Origin: CAZJBP01 sp964544115
GTDB taxonomy: Bacteria; Verrucomicrobiota; Kiritimatiellia; UBA8416; JADHWI01
Assembly (NCBI GenBank): GCA_964544115.1
Contig: CAZJBP010000004.1
Coordinates: 1 to 40,493 of the forward strand
DNA: 40,493 nucleotides
Reading direction: 5' to 3'
A program made the position numbers and the translations under genes. The stretch's first letter is position 1. Each line of letters starts with the position of its first letter. Positions 1-8,227 of the stretch are shown piece by piece. The notes under the pieces were generated by a model, which saw only the letters and a program-made list of their open reading frames with translations, did no database searches and was not told the DNA's origin.

Positions 1-707
1 ATCGTCTGCTCGATCACGCGCCGGCCAGCGAACCCTATCAGGGCCCCTGGTTCGGCAATGTTGAGGTCGCCCACCATGGCAAAACTGGCCGATACGCCTC
101 CGGTCGTCGGATGGGTGATAATCGATATATACGGTATCTTCGCAGCGTCCAGGCGGGCGAGCCCGGCACAGGTCTTGGCCATCTGCATGAGGGAGATAAT
201 GCCTTCGTGCATGCGCGCTCCGCCCGAAGCGCTAACGATGAGGAGAGGCGTGCGGTGCTTGACCGCATCCAGCGTGGCGCGCAGGATCCGCTCGCCTGTC
301 CCGCTGCCGAGGCTGCCGCCCATGAAGTCGAAATCCATGACCGCCACGACCACCCGGATGCCGCCGATCTTTCCCCGCCCGGTCAGCACGGCCTCCTTCA
401 GGCCGGTCTTCTGGCGCGCTTCCTCGACCTTCTCCTTGTAAGGGCCCTTGGCATCAACGAACTCGAGCGGGTCGGACGCGCCCACGTTCGCGGCAATCTC
501 GCTGAAGCTCTTGGCATCCAACAGGATGTCGATTCTCTCACGACAGGTCAACCGGTCGTGGAAGTTGCACTTCGGGCAAACCTTAAGCCCCTTGTGCCAC
601 TCCTCCTTAAAGATGTGCGCCTTGCAGGACGGACAAATCACCCACATGTCCTCGGGTTTGACCGCCGCAGCCTCAATCGTCTGTTTTGTTCGTTTAAACC
701 AGCCCAT
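1..707 (-). CDS. accD: Acetyl-CoA carboxylase carboxyltransferase beta subunit (partial, C-terminus off the window)
   Basis: This is the carboxyltransferase beta subunit, which with AccA moves the carboxyl group from biotin to acetyl-CoA to make malonyl-CoA, the first committed step of fatty acid synthesis. About 235 N-terminal residues are visible. They begin MGWFKRTKQ and carry the AccD four-cysteine zinc ribbon (C25, C28, C44, C47). The glycine-rich crotonase-type core follows, with GGSLGS, SASGGARMHEG and HPTTGGVSASFAM, as expected for binding the CoA thioester. The family is usually about 280-300 residues, so some 50 are missing at the window edge. The ATG at 707 is the usual family start. 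The gene is divergent from rsmD and the fab cluster and has its own promoter-like sequence at 743-771. Confidence 0.95.
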   Translation of the reverse strand, partial: MGWFKRTKQTIEAAAVKPEDMWVICPSCKAHIFKEEWHKGLKVCPKCNFHDRLTCRERIDILLDAKSFSEIAANVGASDPLEFVDAKGPYKEKVEEARQKTGLKEAVLTGRGKIGGIRVVVAVMDFDFMGGSLGSGTGERILRATLDAVKHRTPLLIVSASGGARMHEGIISLMQMAKTCAGLARLDAAKIPYISIITHPTTGGVSASFAMVGDLNIAEPGALIGFAGRRVIEQT

Positions 708-742
708 GGGGAATCGCCCTTTCCGGGGTGAATTCGGGGGGC

Positions 743-771
743 ATTATTCGGGTGAGGGGGGTCGGATTCAA
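743..771 (-). promoter_or_regulatory. Predicted sigma70-type promoter of accD
   Basis: Read on the minus strand there is a -35-like TTGAAT (771-766, four of six consensus bases), a spacer of exactly 17 nt, and a -10-like AATAAT (748-743, five of six). Transcription would begin near 736, giving a leader of about 30 nt before the accD ATG at 707. The element stands out because the surrounding DNA is GC-rich. It is predicted by eye only. Confidence 0.5.
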
Positions 772-790
772 GCTGAAAACCGGAGGGCGA

Positions 791-812
791 CTCCTTCGGC
801 CCCCTGAAGGAG
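791..812. other. Stem-loop between accD and rsmD
   Basis: CTCCTTC (791-797) and GAAGGAG (806-812) form a perfect 7-bp stem around an 8-nt loop. The right arm contains the Shine-Dalgarno-like AAGGAGG (807-813). No T-run follows on either strand, so it does not look like an intrinsic terminator. Whether it regulates anything is unknown. Confidence 0.35.
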
Positions 813-917
813 GACGAAAAAGGAGGCGTGGCGGGGTCGCGTCCACGGGAAGAATGCGGGGCAGCGGGTCGCGGAACCGCTGGCGCGGCGCGGGGTGACG
901 TGCTATACCCTGCCGGC

Positions 918-1391
918 GTGAGAGTGACCGGTGGAGAACTGGGCGGGCGAACCGTCCGCACGCCTTCGGGTGACGCGGTGAGACCCACCCAGGACCGCGT
1001 GCGTGAGGCGCTGTTCTCGTCTCTGGCCGCGCGCCTTCCGGGCTGCCGATTCCTGGACCTGTTCGCCGGGAGCGGCAGCGTGGGGATTGAGGCCTGGAGC
1101 CGCGGCGCGGCGGAGGTCTGGTGGGTCGAGGCACACGCCCCCACCTGCCAGGTGTTGCGCGACAACTTGCAGTCCTTGGGGGTCACCGGCTCGGGNNNNN
1201 NNNNNNNNNNNNNNNNNNNNNNNNNNNNNNNNNNNNNNNNNNNNNNNNNNNNNNNNNNNNNNNNNNNNNNNNNNNNNNNNNNNNNNNNNNNNNNNCCGGC
1301 CGGGTGGACCGAGATCTGGTCTCGCACTTACGGCTGCACGCAGTTACGCATGTTTGTCCCCCGCGTCGAGCCATCCGCGGCGCCCCTCTAA
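918..1391 (+). CDS. rsmD: 16S rRNA (guanine(966)-N2)-methyltransferase, interrupted by an assembly gap
   Basis: RsmD-type methyltransferase, which methylates G966 of 16S rRNA using S-adenosylmethionine. The GTG at 918 gives VRVTGGELGGR, matching the family N-terminus. A longer in-frame GTG at 828 adds unrelated residues. The PTQDRVREALFS stretch and the SAM-binding motif FLDLFAGSGSVGIEA are clear. The coding sequence then enters 100 N (1196-1295). It resumes in the same frame with a tail (TEIWSRTYGCTQL) that resembles the RsmD C-terminus, ending at 1391. About 92 residues before and 31 after the gap are visible. The family is about 185 residues, so the true gap is probably nearer 180-190 nt, and the catalytic DPPY motif lies inside it. 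Confidence 0.8.
   Translation: MRVTGGELGGRTVRTPSGDAVRPTQDRVREALFSSLAARLPGCRFLDLFAGSGSVGIEAWSRGAAEVWWVEAHAPTCQVLRDNLQSLGVTGSXXXXXXXXXXXXXXXXXXXXXXXXXXXXXXXXXXPAGWTEIWSRTYGCTQLRMFVPRVEPSAAPL
1196..1295. other. Assembly gap (100 N)
   Basis: Exactly 100 undetermined bases, the usual placeholder for a scaffold join of unknown length. It falls inside rsmD and hides its catalytic motif. The true size cannot be read from the sequence. Confidence 0.99.
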
Positions 1392-1517
1392 GAGGATAAG
1401 CCTGGCGGCGACCCTTGGCCTCCGGGAAGCATTTCGCGCGTGAAAAGGGATGCGCGCTCCGCTACAAAGGGGGCTGAGGGATTCGCAGAGCGAGGACGGA
1501 AGGTGGAAAAGCAGACC

Positions 1518-2054
1518 ATGCAAAGCTCGAACGACGTGGGGGCAATGATCCAGTTGGCGATCTACGCAGGCACCTTCGATCCCCTCACGCTCGGGCACTG
1601 CGACTTGATCAAACGCTCGGCGGAGCTCTTTCCGAACGTGATCCTGGGCATCAGCACCCATCCGGGCAAGAATGCGATGTTCACGCTCGACGAGCGCGTG
1701 GCCATGGCGAAGCGCGTGGTGAAGGGGCTCAGAAACGTCAAGGTGCTGCCGTTCTCCGGCCTGCTGGTCGATTTCGCGCGCGACCGCGGCGCACGGGTGC
1801 TGATCCGCGGCCTGCGGGCCTACTCGGACTTCGAATACGAGTTCCAGATGGCCCTCACGAACCGCAAACTGGCGCCGGAGATCGAAACGCTCTTCATGAT
1901 GCCCAAGGAGATTCACAGCTACGTCAGCTCCAGCACCGTGCGTGAGGTCGCGCAGTTCGGGGGCGATGTCAGCCAGTTCGTCCCGGCCGCGGTGCTGAGC
2001 GCCTTGCGCCGCAAGTTGGGCCTGCCGGCCAAGAGAGCGACGGAGGAGGCTTAG
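1518..2054 (+). CDS. coaD: Phosphopantetheine adenylyltransferase
   Basis: CoaD transfers AMP from ATP to 4'-phosphopantetheine to make dephospho-CoA, the penultimate step of coenzyme A synthesis. The nucleotidyltransferase signature is present: YAGTFDP followed by TLGH (residues 24-27 from this start). So are LIRGLRAYSDFEYE and the C-terminal SSSTVRE motif. The protein is 178 residues against a usual 160-170. The ATG at 1518 has GGAAGGTGG about 11 nt upstream. A second in-frame ATG at 1545 begins directly before the conserved strand and fits the family length better, but its G-run is only 2 nt away, so the start is uncertain. The next gene follows after 4 nt. CoA made here supplies the acyl carrier protein prosthetic group and acetyl-CoA used by the downstream fab genes. 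Confidence 0.92.
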   Translation: MQSSNDVGAMIQLAIYAGTFDPLTLGHCDLIKRSAELFPNVILGISTHPGKNAMFTLDERVAMAKRVVKGLRNVKVLPFSGLLVDFARDRGARVLIRGLRAYSDFEYEFQMALTNRKLAPEIETLFMMPKEIHSYVSSSTVREVAQFGGDVSQFVPAAVLSALRRKLGLPAKRATEEA

Positions 2055-2058
2055 CCGC

Positions 2059-2523
2059 ATGCAGGTCTTCCCTCGCCGCATATCGCCCCAGGGCACGACG
2101 GAAACCGGCGAAGACCCGGCCGACGCACTCGAATTGAAGCACGAGCCCGGCATCCAGGCTCTCGGCCCCGTTCAATATGACCTTCACCTGCAACTGGTTT
2201 CACATGAACTGGTGGCCCGCGGAACCGTGTCCGCACGGCTGAACCTCCAGTGCGCACGCTGCGCCCAGTGGTTTGAGCAGGAGATCACCGAGCCCGACTT
2301 TCTCGAGGTCGTTCCGGTCCTTGATCTGGATGCATCTGTGGACTTGACCCCCCTCCTGCGTGAAGCTATCTTTCTCGCTCTTTCCGCCAACCCGGTGTGT
2401 CGTCCGCAGTGCAGGGGCCTGTGTTCCCATTGCGGGGCGGATCTGAATGAGGGACCGTGTCGGTGCCCGCCGGGAGCGGGAGATCGGCGCTGGTCGGCGC
2501 TGGGCGACATCGAGTTGAAGTGA
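2059..2523 (+). CDS. DUF177/YceD family protein
   Basis: A 154-residue member of the DUF177 (YceD) family, which typically sits directly before rpmF and has been linked to 23S rRNA accumulation in E. coli and plants. The conserved central segment LQCARCAQWFEQEI and the C-terminal cysteine-rich tail (VCRPQCRGLCSHCGADLNEG) are present. The cysteines suggest metal binding, but that is inference. The ATG lies 4 nt after the coaD stop and the gene ends 9 nt before rpmF, so the three are probably co-transcribed and coupled. The exact biochemical role is not established. Confidence 0.88.
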   Translation: MQVFPRRISPQGTTETGEDPADALELKHEPGIQALGPVQYDLHLQLVSHELVARGTVSARLNLQCARCAQWFEQEITEPDFLEVVPVLDLDASVDLTPLLREAIFLALSANPVCRPQCRGLCSHCGADLNEGPCRCPPGAGDRRWSALGDIELK

Positions 2524-2532
2524 GGAGCGGTC

Positions 2533-2715
2533 ATGCCTGTACCCAAGAGAAAGACATCCAAAAGCCGCATCCGGACCCGCAAGGCGTCGCACCGCACGGT
2601 CCTGCCGGCGGCGAGCGCCTGCCCGAATTGTGGAGCCCCCAGAGAGTTGCACCGGATATGCCCGTCCTGCGGCTTCTATCGCGGGAAGAAGGTCATTCCG
2701 GTTGACGGCGACTAG
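2533..2715 (+). CDS. rpmF: 50S ribosomal protein L32
   Basis: L32 of the large ribosomal subunit, 60 residues, the normal length. It begins MPVPKRKTSKSR and has the zinc-ribbon form of the protein, with CPNC (30-33) and CPSC (43-46). The zinc-bearing version is the ancestral one, and cysteine-less paralogues occur in some bacteria under zinc control. No second copy is visible here. The yceD-rpmF-plsX order is widely conserved and links ribosome production to phospholipid synthesis. Confidence 0.96.
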   Translation: MPVPKRKTSKSRIRTRKASHRTVLPAASACPNCGAPRELHRICPSCGFYRGKKVIPVDGD

Positions 2716-2745
2716 ACTTGGGCTCCCTCCGGGACCTTCTGCCCC

Positions 2746-3747
2746 ATGCGAATCGCCATTGATGCCATGGGTGGCGATCACGCCCCCCACGAGATTGTGC
2801 GCGGCGCTGTCCAGGCCGCGCGTGAACTCTCGGGAATCACGCTGTTGACCCTGGTCGGTGACGAGCAGGCGGTACGGCGTGAACTTGACGCCGTCGGCGG
2901 CTGCCCCCCCAACATGGAGGTGCGGCATGCTTCCGAGGTCGTCGACATGCACGAGGCCCCCGCCCTGGCCGTGCGGCGCAAGAAGGACAGCTCCATCTGC
3001 CGATGCGTCGACATGGTCAAAGCCAACGAAGCCGACGCCGTGGTGTCCGCCGGAAACACGGGCGCCTTCATGGTCGCGGCCACGCTGAAGCTGCGGGTGC
3101 TGGAGGGCATCGAGCGGCCGGCCATTGCCGCCATCATGCCCACTCAGGGCCATCCCTTCGTGCTGATCGACGCCGGAGCGAACACGGATTGCACCCCACA
3201 GATGCTGCAGCAGTTCGCGCTCATGGGCAGCGTCTATTCGCGTGTCATCCTCGGGCAGAAGAACCCGGTGGTCGGACTGCTGAGCATCGGAGGGGAAGAC
3301 ACCAAGGGGAACGAGACAACGAAAGAGGCGTTCGGCCTGCTGAAGGCGTCCGCGCTCAATTTCCGCGGAAATGTCGAGGGGCACGACCTGTTCAAAGGCG
3401 AGACCGACGTGGTCGCCTGCGACGGGTTTGTGGGCAACGTCGTGCTGAAGACCAGCGAAAGCACGGCCCGCGCCATCTCGCACTGGATGCGGCTGGAGTT
3501 CACCCGCAATCCGCTGCGCATCGCGGGGGCGCTGCTGCTGAAGGGTGCGCTGAAGAACATGAAGCGCAGGATGGACCCCGAGATGTACGGCGGGGCCCCG
3601 CTGCTGGGAGTCAACGGCGTCTGCATCAAGGCGCACGGATCCTCCTCGCGCAAAGCCATTTTTCACGCCATCCGGGTGGCGGCCGAATCGGTGCACCACC
3701 ACATGAACCAGATGATCGTCGAAGCGGCGGCGGGGACACACGGGTAG
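2746..3747 (+). CDS. plsX: Phosphate acyltransferase PlsX
   Basis: PlsX converts acyl-ACP and phosphate to acyl-phosphate, the donor used by PlsY to begin phospholipid synthesis. It is a peripheral membrane enzyme. The 333-residue length is normal. Diagnostic stretches are the N-terminal IDAMGGDHAP, SAGNTGAFM, LIDAGANTDC, GEDTKGNE, ACDGFVGNV and GAPLLGVNG near the end. The ATG at 2746 begins directly at the conserved first strand. The gene is 30 nt after rpmF and 7 nt before fabH, inside the long lipid operon. Confidence 0.96.
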   Translation: MRIAIDAMGGDHAPHEIVRGAVQAARELSGITLLTLVGDEQAVRRELDAVGGCPPNMEVRHASEVVDMHEAPALAVRRKKDSSICRCVDMVKANEADAVVSAGNTGAFMVAATLKLRVLEGIERPAIAAIMPTQGHPFVLIDAGANTDCTPQMLQQFALMGSVYSRVILGQKNPVVGLLSIGGEDTKGNETTKEAFGLLKASALNFRGNVEGHDLFKGETDVVACDGFVGNVVLKTSESTARAISHWMRLEFTRNPLRIAGALLLKGALKNMKRRMDPEMYGGAPLLGVNGVCIKAHGSSSRKAIFHAIRVAAESVHHHMNQMIVEAAAGTHG

Positions 3748-3754
3748 AGGGATC

Positions 3755-4756
3755 ATGACGCACACGACACACCACTGCCAGCGGGTCGAGATCGCCGGAA
3801 CCGGCGCCTACCTGCCCGAAAGAATCCTGACCAACGATGACCTGTCCCGAATGGTGGACACCTCGGACGAGTGGATCCAGACCCGCACGGGGATGCGCGA
3901 GCGGCGCATCGCGCGGGCGGACGAGTACACCTCCGACATGGGTGCGGAGGCAGCGCGCCGGGCTCTGGCCAGCGCCGGGATGACCGCCGCCGAGGTGGGC
4001 CTCATCGTGGTCGCCACCTGCACGCCGGATATGGTCTTTCCGAGCACCGCCTGCGCCGTGCAGCAGAAGATCGGCGCGTCGAACGCCTTCTGCTTTGACT
4101 TGAGCGCGGCCTGCTCGGGGTTCCTCTACGCGCTGGAAACCGCGCGCGGGATGATCGCCGCCGGGCAGCACCGCACGGCGCTGGTGATCGGGGCGGAGAA
4201 GATGAGCTGCGTCCTGGACTGGCAAGACCGGTCCACGTGCGTCTTGTTCGGCGACGGCGCCGGGGCCGTCGTGCTCCGGCCGGCCGAGCGCGGCCGCGGG
4301 ATCCTGGCGAGCGCCATGGGCTCCGACGGCTCCCTCGGCGACCTGCTCAAGATCCCGGGCGGCGGCTGCGTTCACCCGGCCTCGGCGCAGACCCTTCAGG
4401 ACCGGCTCCACTGCGTCAAGATGGGCGGCAACCAGGTCTTCAAACATGCGGTCGTCTGCATGAGCCAGGCCGGAGAGGCGGTGTTGGCAAAGGCCGGCAT
4501 TGAGCTGAGCCAGGTGGACTGGGTCATCCCCCATCAGGCCAACATGCGGATCGTCAACGCCATCGCCGAGCGGGCGGGGTTCCCCATGGAAAAGGTCGTG
4601 ACCAACCTGGATCGCGTGGGGAACATTTCCGCAGCGTCGATCCCCGTGGCGCTCGACGAGGCCGTCCGCGACGGGCGGATCCGGCGCGGAAACCTGCTGC
4701 TGTTTGTCGCGTTCGGCGGCGGATTCACCTGGGGCGCCATGGCGCTGGAATACTGA
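3755..4756 (+). CDS. fabH: 3-oxoacyl-[acyl-carrier-protein] synthase III (KAS III)
   Basis: FabH starts type II fatty acid synthesis by condensing acetyl-CoA (or a short or branched acyl-CoA) with malonyl-ACP. At 333 residues it is full length. The catalytic triad is visible: C120 in LSAACSGF, H260 in IPHQANMRI and N290 in RVGNISAAS. The GGGFTWGA C-terminal loop is also present. The ATG at 3755 follows the plsX stop by 7 nt. Primer preference cannot be read from the sequence. Confidence 0.96.
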   Translation: MTHTTHHCQRVEIAGTGAYLPERILTNDDLSRMVDTSDEWIQTRTGMRERRIARADEYTSDMGAEAARRALASAGMTAAEVGLIVVATCTPDMVFPSTACAVQQKIGASNAFCFDLSAACSGFLYALETARGMIAAGQHRTALVIGAEKMSCVLDWQDRSTCVLFGDGAGAVVLRPAERGRGILASAMGSDGSLGDLLKIPGGGCVHPASAQTLQDRLHCVKMGGNQVFKHAVVCMSQAGEAVLAKAGIELSQVDWVIPHQANMRIVNAIAERAGFPMEKVVTNLDRVGNISAASIPVALDEAVRDGRIRRGNLLLFVAFGGGFTWGAMALEY

Positions 4757-4774
4757 AGAAAAGGGGTTACGCAC

Positions 4775-5704
4775 ATGACCACTCGCGCGATCGTTTTTGC
4801 GGGACAGGGCGCCCAGGCCGTCGGCATGGGCAAGGATCTGGCGGACGCCTATCCGACCTGCCGCGCGCTCTTTGAGCAGGCCGACGCCGTTCTGGGGTAC
4901 AGCATCTCGAAGATCTGCTTCGAGGGCCCGGCTGAGGAACTGACCAAGACCCGCCACTGCCAGCCGGCCATCTTCGTCGCCAGTATGGCAGCATTTACCG
5001 CGCTGAAGCAGAACCGGCCCAACCTGACTTTCGCCGCCGCCGCCGGCCTGAGTCTGGGCGAGTGGACGGCCTTGTGCGCGGCCGGCGTCCTGGGCTTCGA
5101 GGACACGCTGCGGATCCTGGAGGCGCGGGGCCGATTCATGCAGGACGCCTGCGACCAGGCGGAAGGCGGCATGGTCAGCATACTGGGCCTCACGGCCGAT
5201 GCGCTGCGCCCCATTTGCGAGGCCTCCGGCCTGGAGATGGCCAACCTCAATTCCGCCGGCCAGACCGTGCTCTCGGGCCCGAAGGCGGGTATCGACAAGG
5301 CCGCCGAACTGGCGAAGGCCGCCGGCGCCAAGCGCAGCATCCCGCTGAAGGTGGCGGGCGCCTACCACTCGTCGCTCATGAAGCCGGCGGCCGAGCGGCT
5401 GGCGGGCGTCCTGCAGGGTGTGACGTTCCGTCCGCCCGCCTTCCCCGTCGTGGCCAACGTCACCGGGCTGCCCCACGGCGCCCCCGAGTCGATCCGCGAC
5501 ACCATGGTGCGCCAGGTGACCTCTTCCGTCCGCTGGCAGGCCAGCGTCGAATGGATGAAGGCGGCCGGGGTGACCCAGTATATCGAGTTCGGCCCCGGCA
5601 AGGTCCTGTCGGGACTGGTCAAGCAGACGCACGCCGAAGCGGTCACGCTCAACGTCGAGAACGTCGAGAGCCTTAACGCCGCCACTGCGGCTCTGAACGC
5701 ATAA
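4775..5704 (+). CDS. fabD: Malonyl-CoA:ACP transacylase
   Basis: FabD moves malonyl groups from CoA to acyl carrier protein for chain elongation. It is 309 residues, normal for the family. Visible catalytic features are Q11 in FAGQGAQ, the nucleophile S93 in GLSLGE, R120 and H198 in AGAYHSSLM. The residue before the serine is leucine instead of the histidine of the E. coli GHSLGE, a variant known in other phyla. An AAAAGGGG-type ribosome site precedes the ATG. The gene sits 18 nt after fabH and 22 nt before fabG. Confidence 0.95.
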   Translation: MTTRAIVFAGQGAQAVGMGKDLADAYPTCRALFEQADAVLGYSISKICFEGPAEELTKTRHCQPAIFVASMAAFTALKQNRPNLTFAAAAGLSLGEWTALCAAGVLGFEDTLRILEARGRFMQDACDQAEGGMVSILGLTADALRPICEASGLEMANLNSAGQTVLSGPKAGIDKAAELAKAAGAKRSIPLKVAGAYHSSLMKPAAERLAGVLQGVTFRPPAFPVVANVTGLPHGAPESIRDTMVRQVTSSVRWQASVEWMKAAGVTQYIEFGPGKVLSGLVKQTHAEAVTLNVENVESLNAATAALNA

Positions 5705-5726
5705 GGAAAGCACAGAGGGGGTCCCC

Positions 5727-6470
5727 ATGCAGATGCTGAGCGGAAAAGTTGCGCTGGTAACGGGTGCGGCGCGTGGAATCGGGCGGGCCATCGCCGAGCG
5801 GCTGGCCGACGAGGGGGCGGACATCGCTCTCTGCGATCTTCAGGCCGAATGGATGGACGATGCGGCGCAGGCGATCGAGAAGCGGGGACGCAAGGCCCTG
5901 CGCCTGGCCGCCGACGTCAGCCAGTCCGCCGATGTAGACAAGACCGTCGCGGCGGTCGTGGAAGCCTTCGGCCACGTGGACATCCTGGTCAACAACGCCG
6001 GCATCACCAAGGACGGCCTGATCATGCGGATGAGCGACGAGCAGTGGGATCAGGTTCTGGCTGTGAATCTCCGCGGAACGTTCCTGTTCACCCGTGCCGT
6101 GTCCCGCCCGATGATGAAGCAGCGGTCGGGCGTGATCGTCAATATCGCCTCAATTATTGGCTTGATCGGAAATGCAGGCCAGTGTAACTATGCCGCCTCC
6201 AAAGCAGGTGTCATAGCGGTGACCAAGTCCGCGGCCAAGGAGTTGGCCCCCCGGGGTATCCGGGTGAATGCCATAGCTCCCGGGTTCATCGAATCGAAGA
6301 TGACCGAGGTGTTGTCGGAAGAGGTGAAGCGCAAGATGCTGGAGGCCATCCCGATGAATCGTTTCGGGACGGCGACGGACGTGGCCGCGACGGTTGCGTT
6401 CCTGTGTGGAGAGGGTTCGGCATACATCACCGGACAGGTCCTCTCGGTGAACGGTGGGATGGCGATGTAA
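5727..6470 (+). CDS. fabG: 3-oxoacyl-[acyl-carrier-protein] reductase
   Basis: FabG is the NADPH-dependent reductase of the elongation cycle, turning 3-ketoacyl-ACP into 3-hydroxyacyl-ACP. It is a classical short-chain dehydrogenase of 247 residues. The cofactor motif is TGAARGIG and the NNAG motif is at 89-92. The catalytic tetrad is N114, S142, Y155 and K159 (YAASK). The ATG at 5727 has GAGGGGG just upstream. It sits between fabD and acpP, which supports FabG over the many other reductases in the superfamily. Confidence 0.95.
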   Translation: MQMLSGKVALVTGAARGIGRAIAERLADEGADIALCDLQAEWMDDAAQAIEKRGRKALRLAADVSQSADVDKTVAAVVEAFGHVDILVNNAGITKDGLIMRMSDEQWDQVLAVNLRGTFLFTRAVSRPMMKQRSGVIVNIASIIGLIGNAGQCNYAASKAGVIAVTKSAAKELAPRGIRVNAIAPGFIESKMTEVLSEEVKRKMLEAIPMNRFGTATDVAATVAFLCGEGSAYITGQVLSVNGGMAM

Positions 6471-6517
6471 TAGTGCCGGGCCCCGGGTGGGGCTGGGCCG
6501 GTCAAGGAGAAGAGCAC

Positions 6518-6757
6518 ATGGCGCTTGAGGACAAAATCAAGGACATCATCGTCGAACAGCTGGGCGTGAACGCGGAGCAGGTCAAGCCCGAAGCCTCCTT
6601 CACGGAGGATCTGGGCGCCGATTCGCTGGACACGGTCGAGCTGGTCATGGCGTTTGAGGAAGAGTTCGGGGCTGAGATCCCGGACGAGGATGCCGAAAAG
6701 CTGAAGACCGTCGGAGCGGTGGTCTCGTACCTGAAGAGCAAGGGATTTGAGGGCTGA
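6518..6757 (+). CDS. acpP: Acyl carrier protein
   Basis: The 79-residue carrier holds growing acyl chains on a phosphopantetheine arm. The attachment serine is S36 in the LGADSLDTVEL motif. The protein is strongly acidic, as the family requires. The ATG at 6518 has AAGGAG about 9 nt upstream. A longer in-frame opening back to 6404 overlaps fabG and is not plausible. A stem-loop follows the gene and precedes fabF, so transcription may partly end here, giving more acpP message than fabF message. That last point is inference. Confidence 0.96.
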   Translation: MALEDKIKDIIVEQLGVNAEQVKPEASFTEDLGADSLDTVELVMAFEEEFGAEIPDEDAEKLKTVGAVVSYLKSKGFEG

Positions 6758-6773
6758 TTCGGCGATCGGAAGG

Positions 6774-6813
6774 GACCGGGGCGGGTGCCGCTGCGCGCCC
6801 CCTCGGTCTTTTT
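6774..6813 (+). terminator. Possible intrinsic terminator or attenuator between acpP and fabF
   Basis: GACCGGGGCG (6774-6783) pairs with CGCCC (6796-6800) and CGGTC (6804-6808), leaving a 3-nt bulge, and five T residues follow (6809-6813). The short T-run and the bulge suggest partial termination. fabF begins 48 nt downstream on the same strand. Confidence 0.45.
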
Positions 6814-6860
6814 CGTTGAGCGGCGCTGCGCGCATCGGATGACACGGAGACGGAAGTGCC

Positions 6861-8099
6861 ATGAGAAGAGTCGTCATTACAGGCATCGGCGTAGTGAGTC
6901 CGGTGGGGTCGAACCTGTCCGATTTCTGGAAGAACCTCACCTCCGGAACGTCCGGAGCGGGTCCGATCACGTACTTTGACACCACGAACTACCCAGTCAA
7001 GATCGCGGCCCAGCTTTCGGGTTTCTCGGTGGATGCGTTCATCCCCAAGAAGGAACAGCGCCGCATCGACACCAACTGCCACTACGCGCTGGCCGCCGCC
7101 AAGATGGCCATGGACGACTCGGGGCTCGACGCCACCCGTTTCGACCCCGAGCGCGCGGGCTCGACCGTGGGCTCAGGAGTCGGCGGCATCAGCACGCTCG
7201 AAGTGCAGCACGGCATCCTCATCGAGAAGGGCCCGTCCCGGTGCTCTCCCTTCACGATTCCGCAGATGATTGCGAACATGGCCTCGGGCCTGGTCGCGAT
7301 CCAGCACAACCTCAAGGGCCCGAACTACGCGATCGTCTCGGCCTGCGCCAGCGGCGCGCACTCGATCGGAGATGCCGCCCGCATGATCCGTCACGGCGAT
7401 GCCGACATCATGCTGGCCGGCGGCACGGAGGCCCCGATCACCCCTGTCAGCGTGGCCGGCTTCGCCTCCATGGGCGCGCTGTGCGACAAGTTCAACGACC
7501 GGCCAACCGAGGGCAGCCGCCCGTTCGACAAGGACCGCTGCGGCTTCGTGATGGGCGAAGGCGCCTGCATCGTCGTACTCGAGGACCTCGAGGCCGCCCG
7601 CAGCCGCGGCGCGCGGATCTACTGTGAGGTCGCCGGTTTCGGCATGACCTGCGACGCGTTTCACATGACCGCCCCCTCCTCCGATGGCGAAGGCGGCAAG
7701 CGCTCCATGGTCAACGCGATGAAGGACGCTGGCGTCAACCCCGGGGACGTGTCGTACATCAACGCGCACGGCACGAGCACGCCCCTCAACGACAAGATCG
7801 AGACCCAGGCGATCAAGAGCGCCCTCGGCGAGGACGCCGCGCGGAGGGTCATGATCAGTTCGACCAAGTCGATGACCGGCCATACCCTCGGGGCCGCCGG
7901 CGCCATCGAAACCGCGGTGTGCGCCCTGGCCATCCAGCATGGCGTCGTCCCGCCAACGATCAACTACACGACGCCCGATCCGGACTGCGACCTCGACTAC
8001 GTGCCCAATACGGCGCGCCAGGCCGATGTCCGCGTCTGCCTCAACAACTCGCTGGGCTTCGGCGGACACAACGCCTGCCTGTGCCTGAAGAAGGTCTGA
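6861..8099 (+). CDS. fabF: 3-oxoacyl-[acyl-carrier-protein] synthase II (KAS II)
   Basis: FabF is the elongating condensing enzyme that adds two carbons from malonyl-ACP to acyl-ACP. The 412-residue length matches the family. The catalytic set is complete: C162 in VSACASGAHS, H303 in NAHGTSTPLND, K336 and H341 in TGHTLGAAGA. Retention of the cysteine excludes a chain-length-factor homologue. The start ATG at 6861 gives MRRVVITGIGVVSPVG, the standard N-terminus. This is the last gene of the fab block. fabZ and fabI are not in the window. Confidence 0.95.
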   Translation: MRRVVITGIGVVSPVGSNLSDFWKNLTSGTSGAGPITYFDTTNYPVKIAAQLSGFSVDAFIPKKEQRRIDTNCHYALAAAKMAMDDSGLDATRFDPERAGSTVGSGVGGISTLEVQHGILIEKGPSRCSPFTIPQMIANMASGLVAIQHNLKGPNYAIVSACASGAHSIGDAARMIRHGDADIMLAGGTEAPITPVSVAGFASMGALCDKFNDRPTEGSRPFDKDRCGFVMGEGACIVVLEDLEAARSRGARIYCEVAGFGMTCDAFHMTAPSSDGEGGKRSMVNAMKDAGVNPGDVSYINAHGTSTPLNDKIETQAIKSALGEDAARRVMISSTKSMTGHTLGAAGAIETAVCALAIQHGVVPPTINYTTPDPDCDLDYVPNTARQADVRVCLNNSLGFGGHNACLCLKKV

Positions 8100-8227
8100 C
8101 CGGAAGGGCGCGACGGACGCCCGCCAGTTCATGCCCGCTGCATGGGCCCACACGGGCGGCCATTTGAGCCGTGGATCCTGCCGTTTGTGCTGGTTTCGGC
8201 CCGCCAAACGTGGGAACTTCCCCCAGC

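Noticed and set aside
3626..5824. Long minus-strand open frame of 732 codons
   Set aside because: It is antisense to plsX, fabH, fabD and fabG, and its translation is Arg/Gly/His-rich with no family resemblance. It is a by-product of high GC.
8106..8122. Inverted repeat GGGCG/CGCCC after fabF
   Set aside because: There is a 5-bp stem, but no T-run follows and the surroundings are GC-rich, so a chance repeat is as likely as a terminator.
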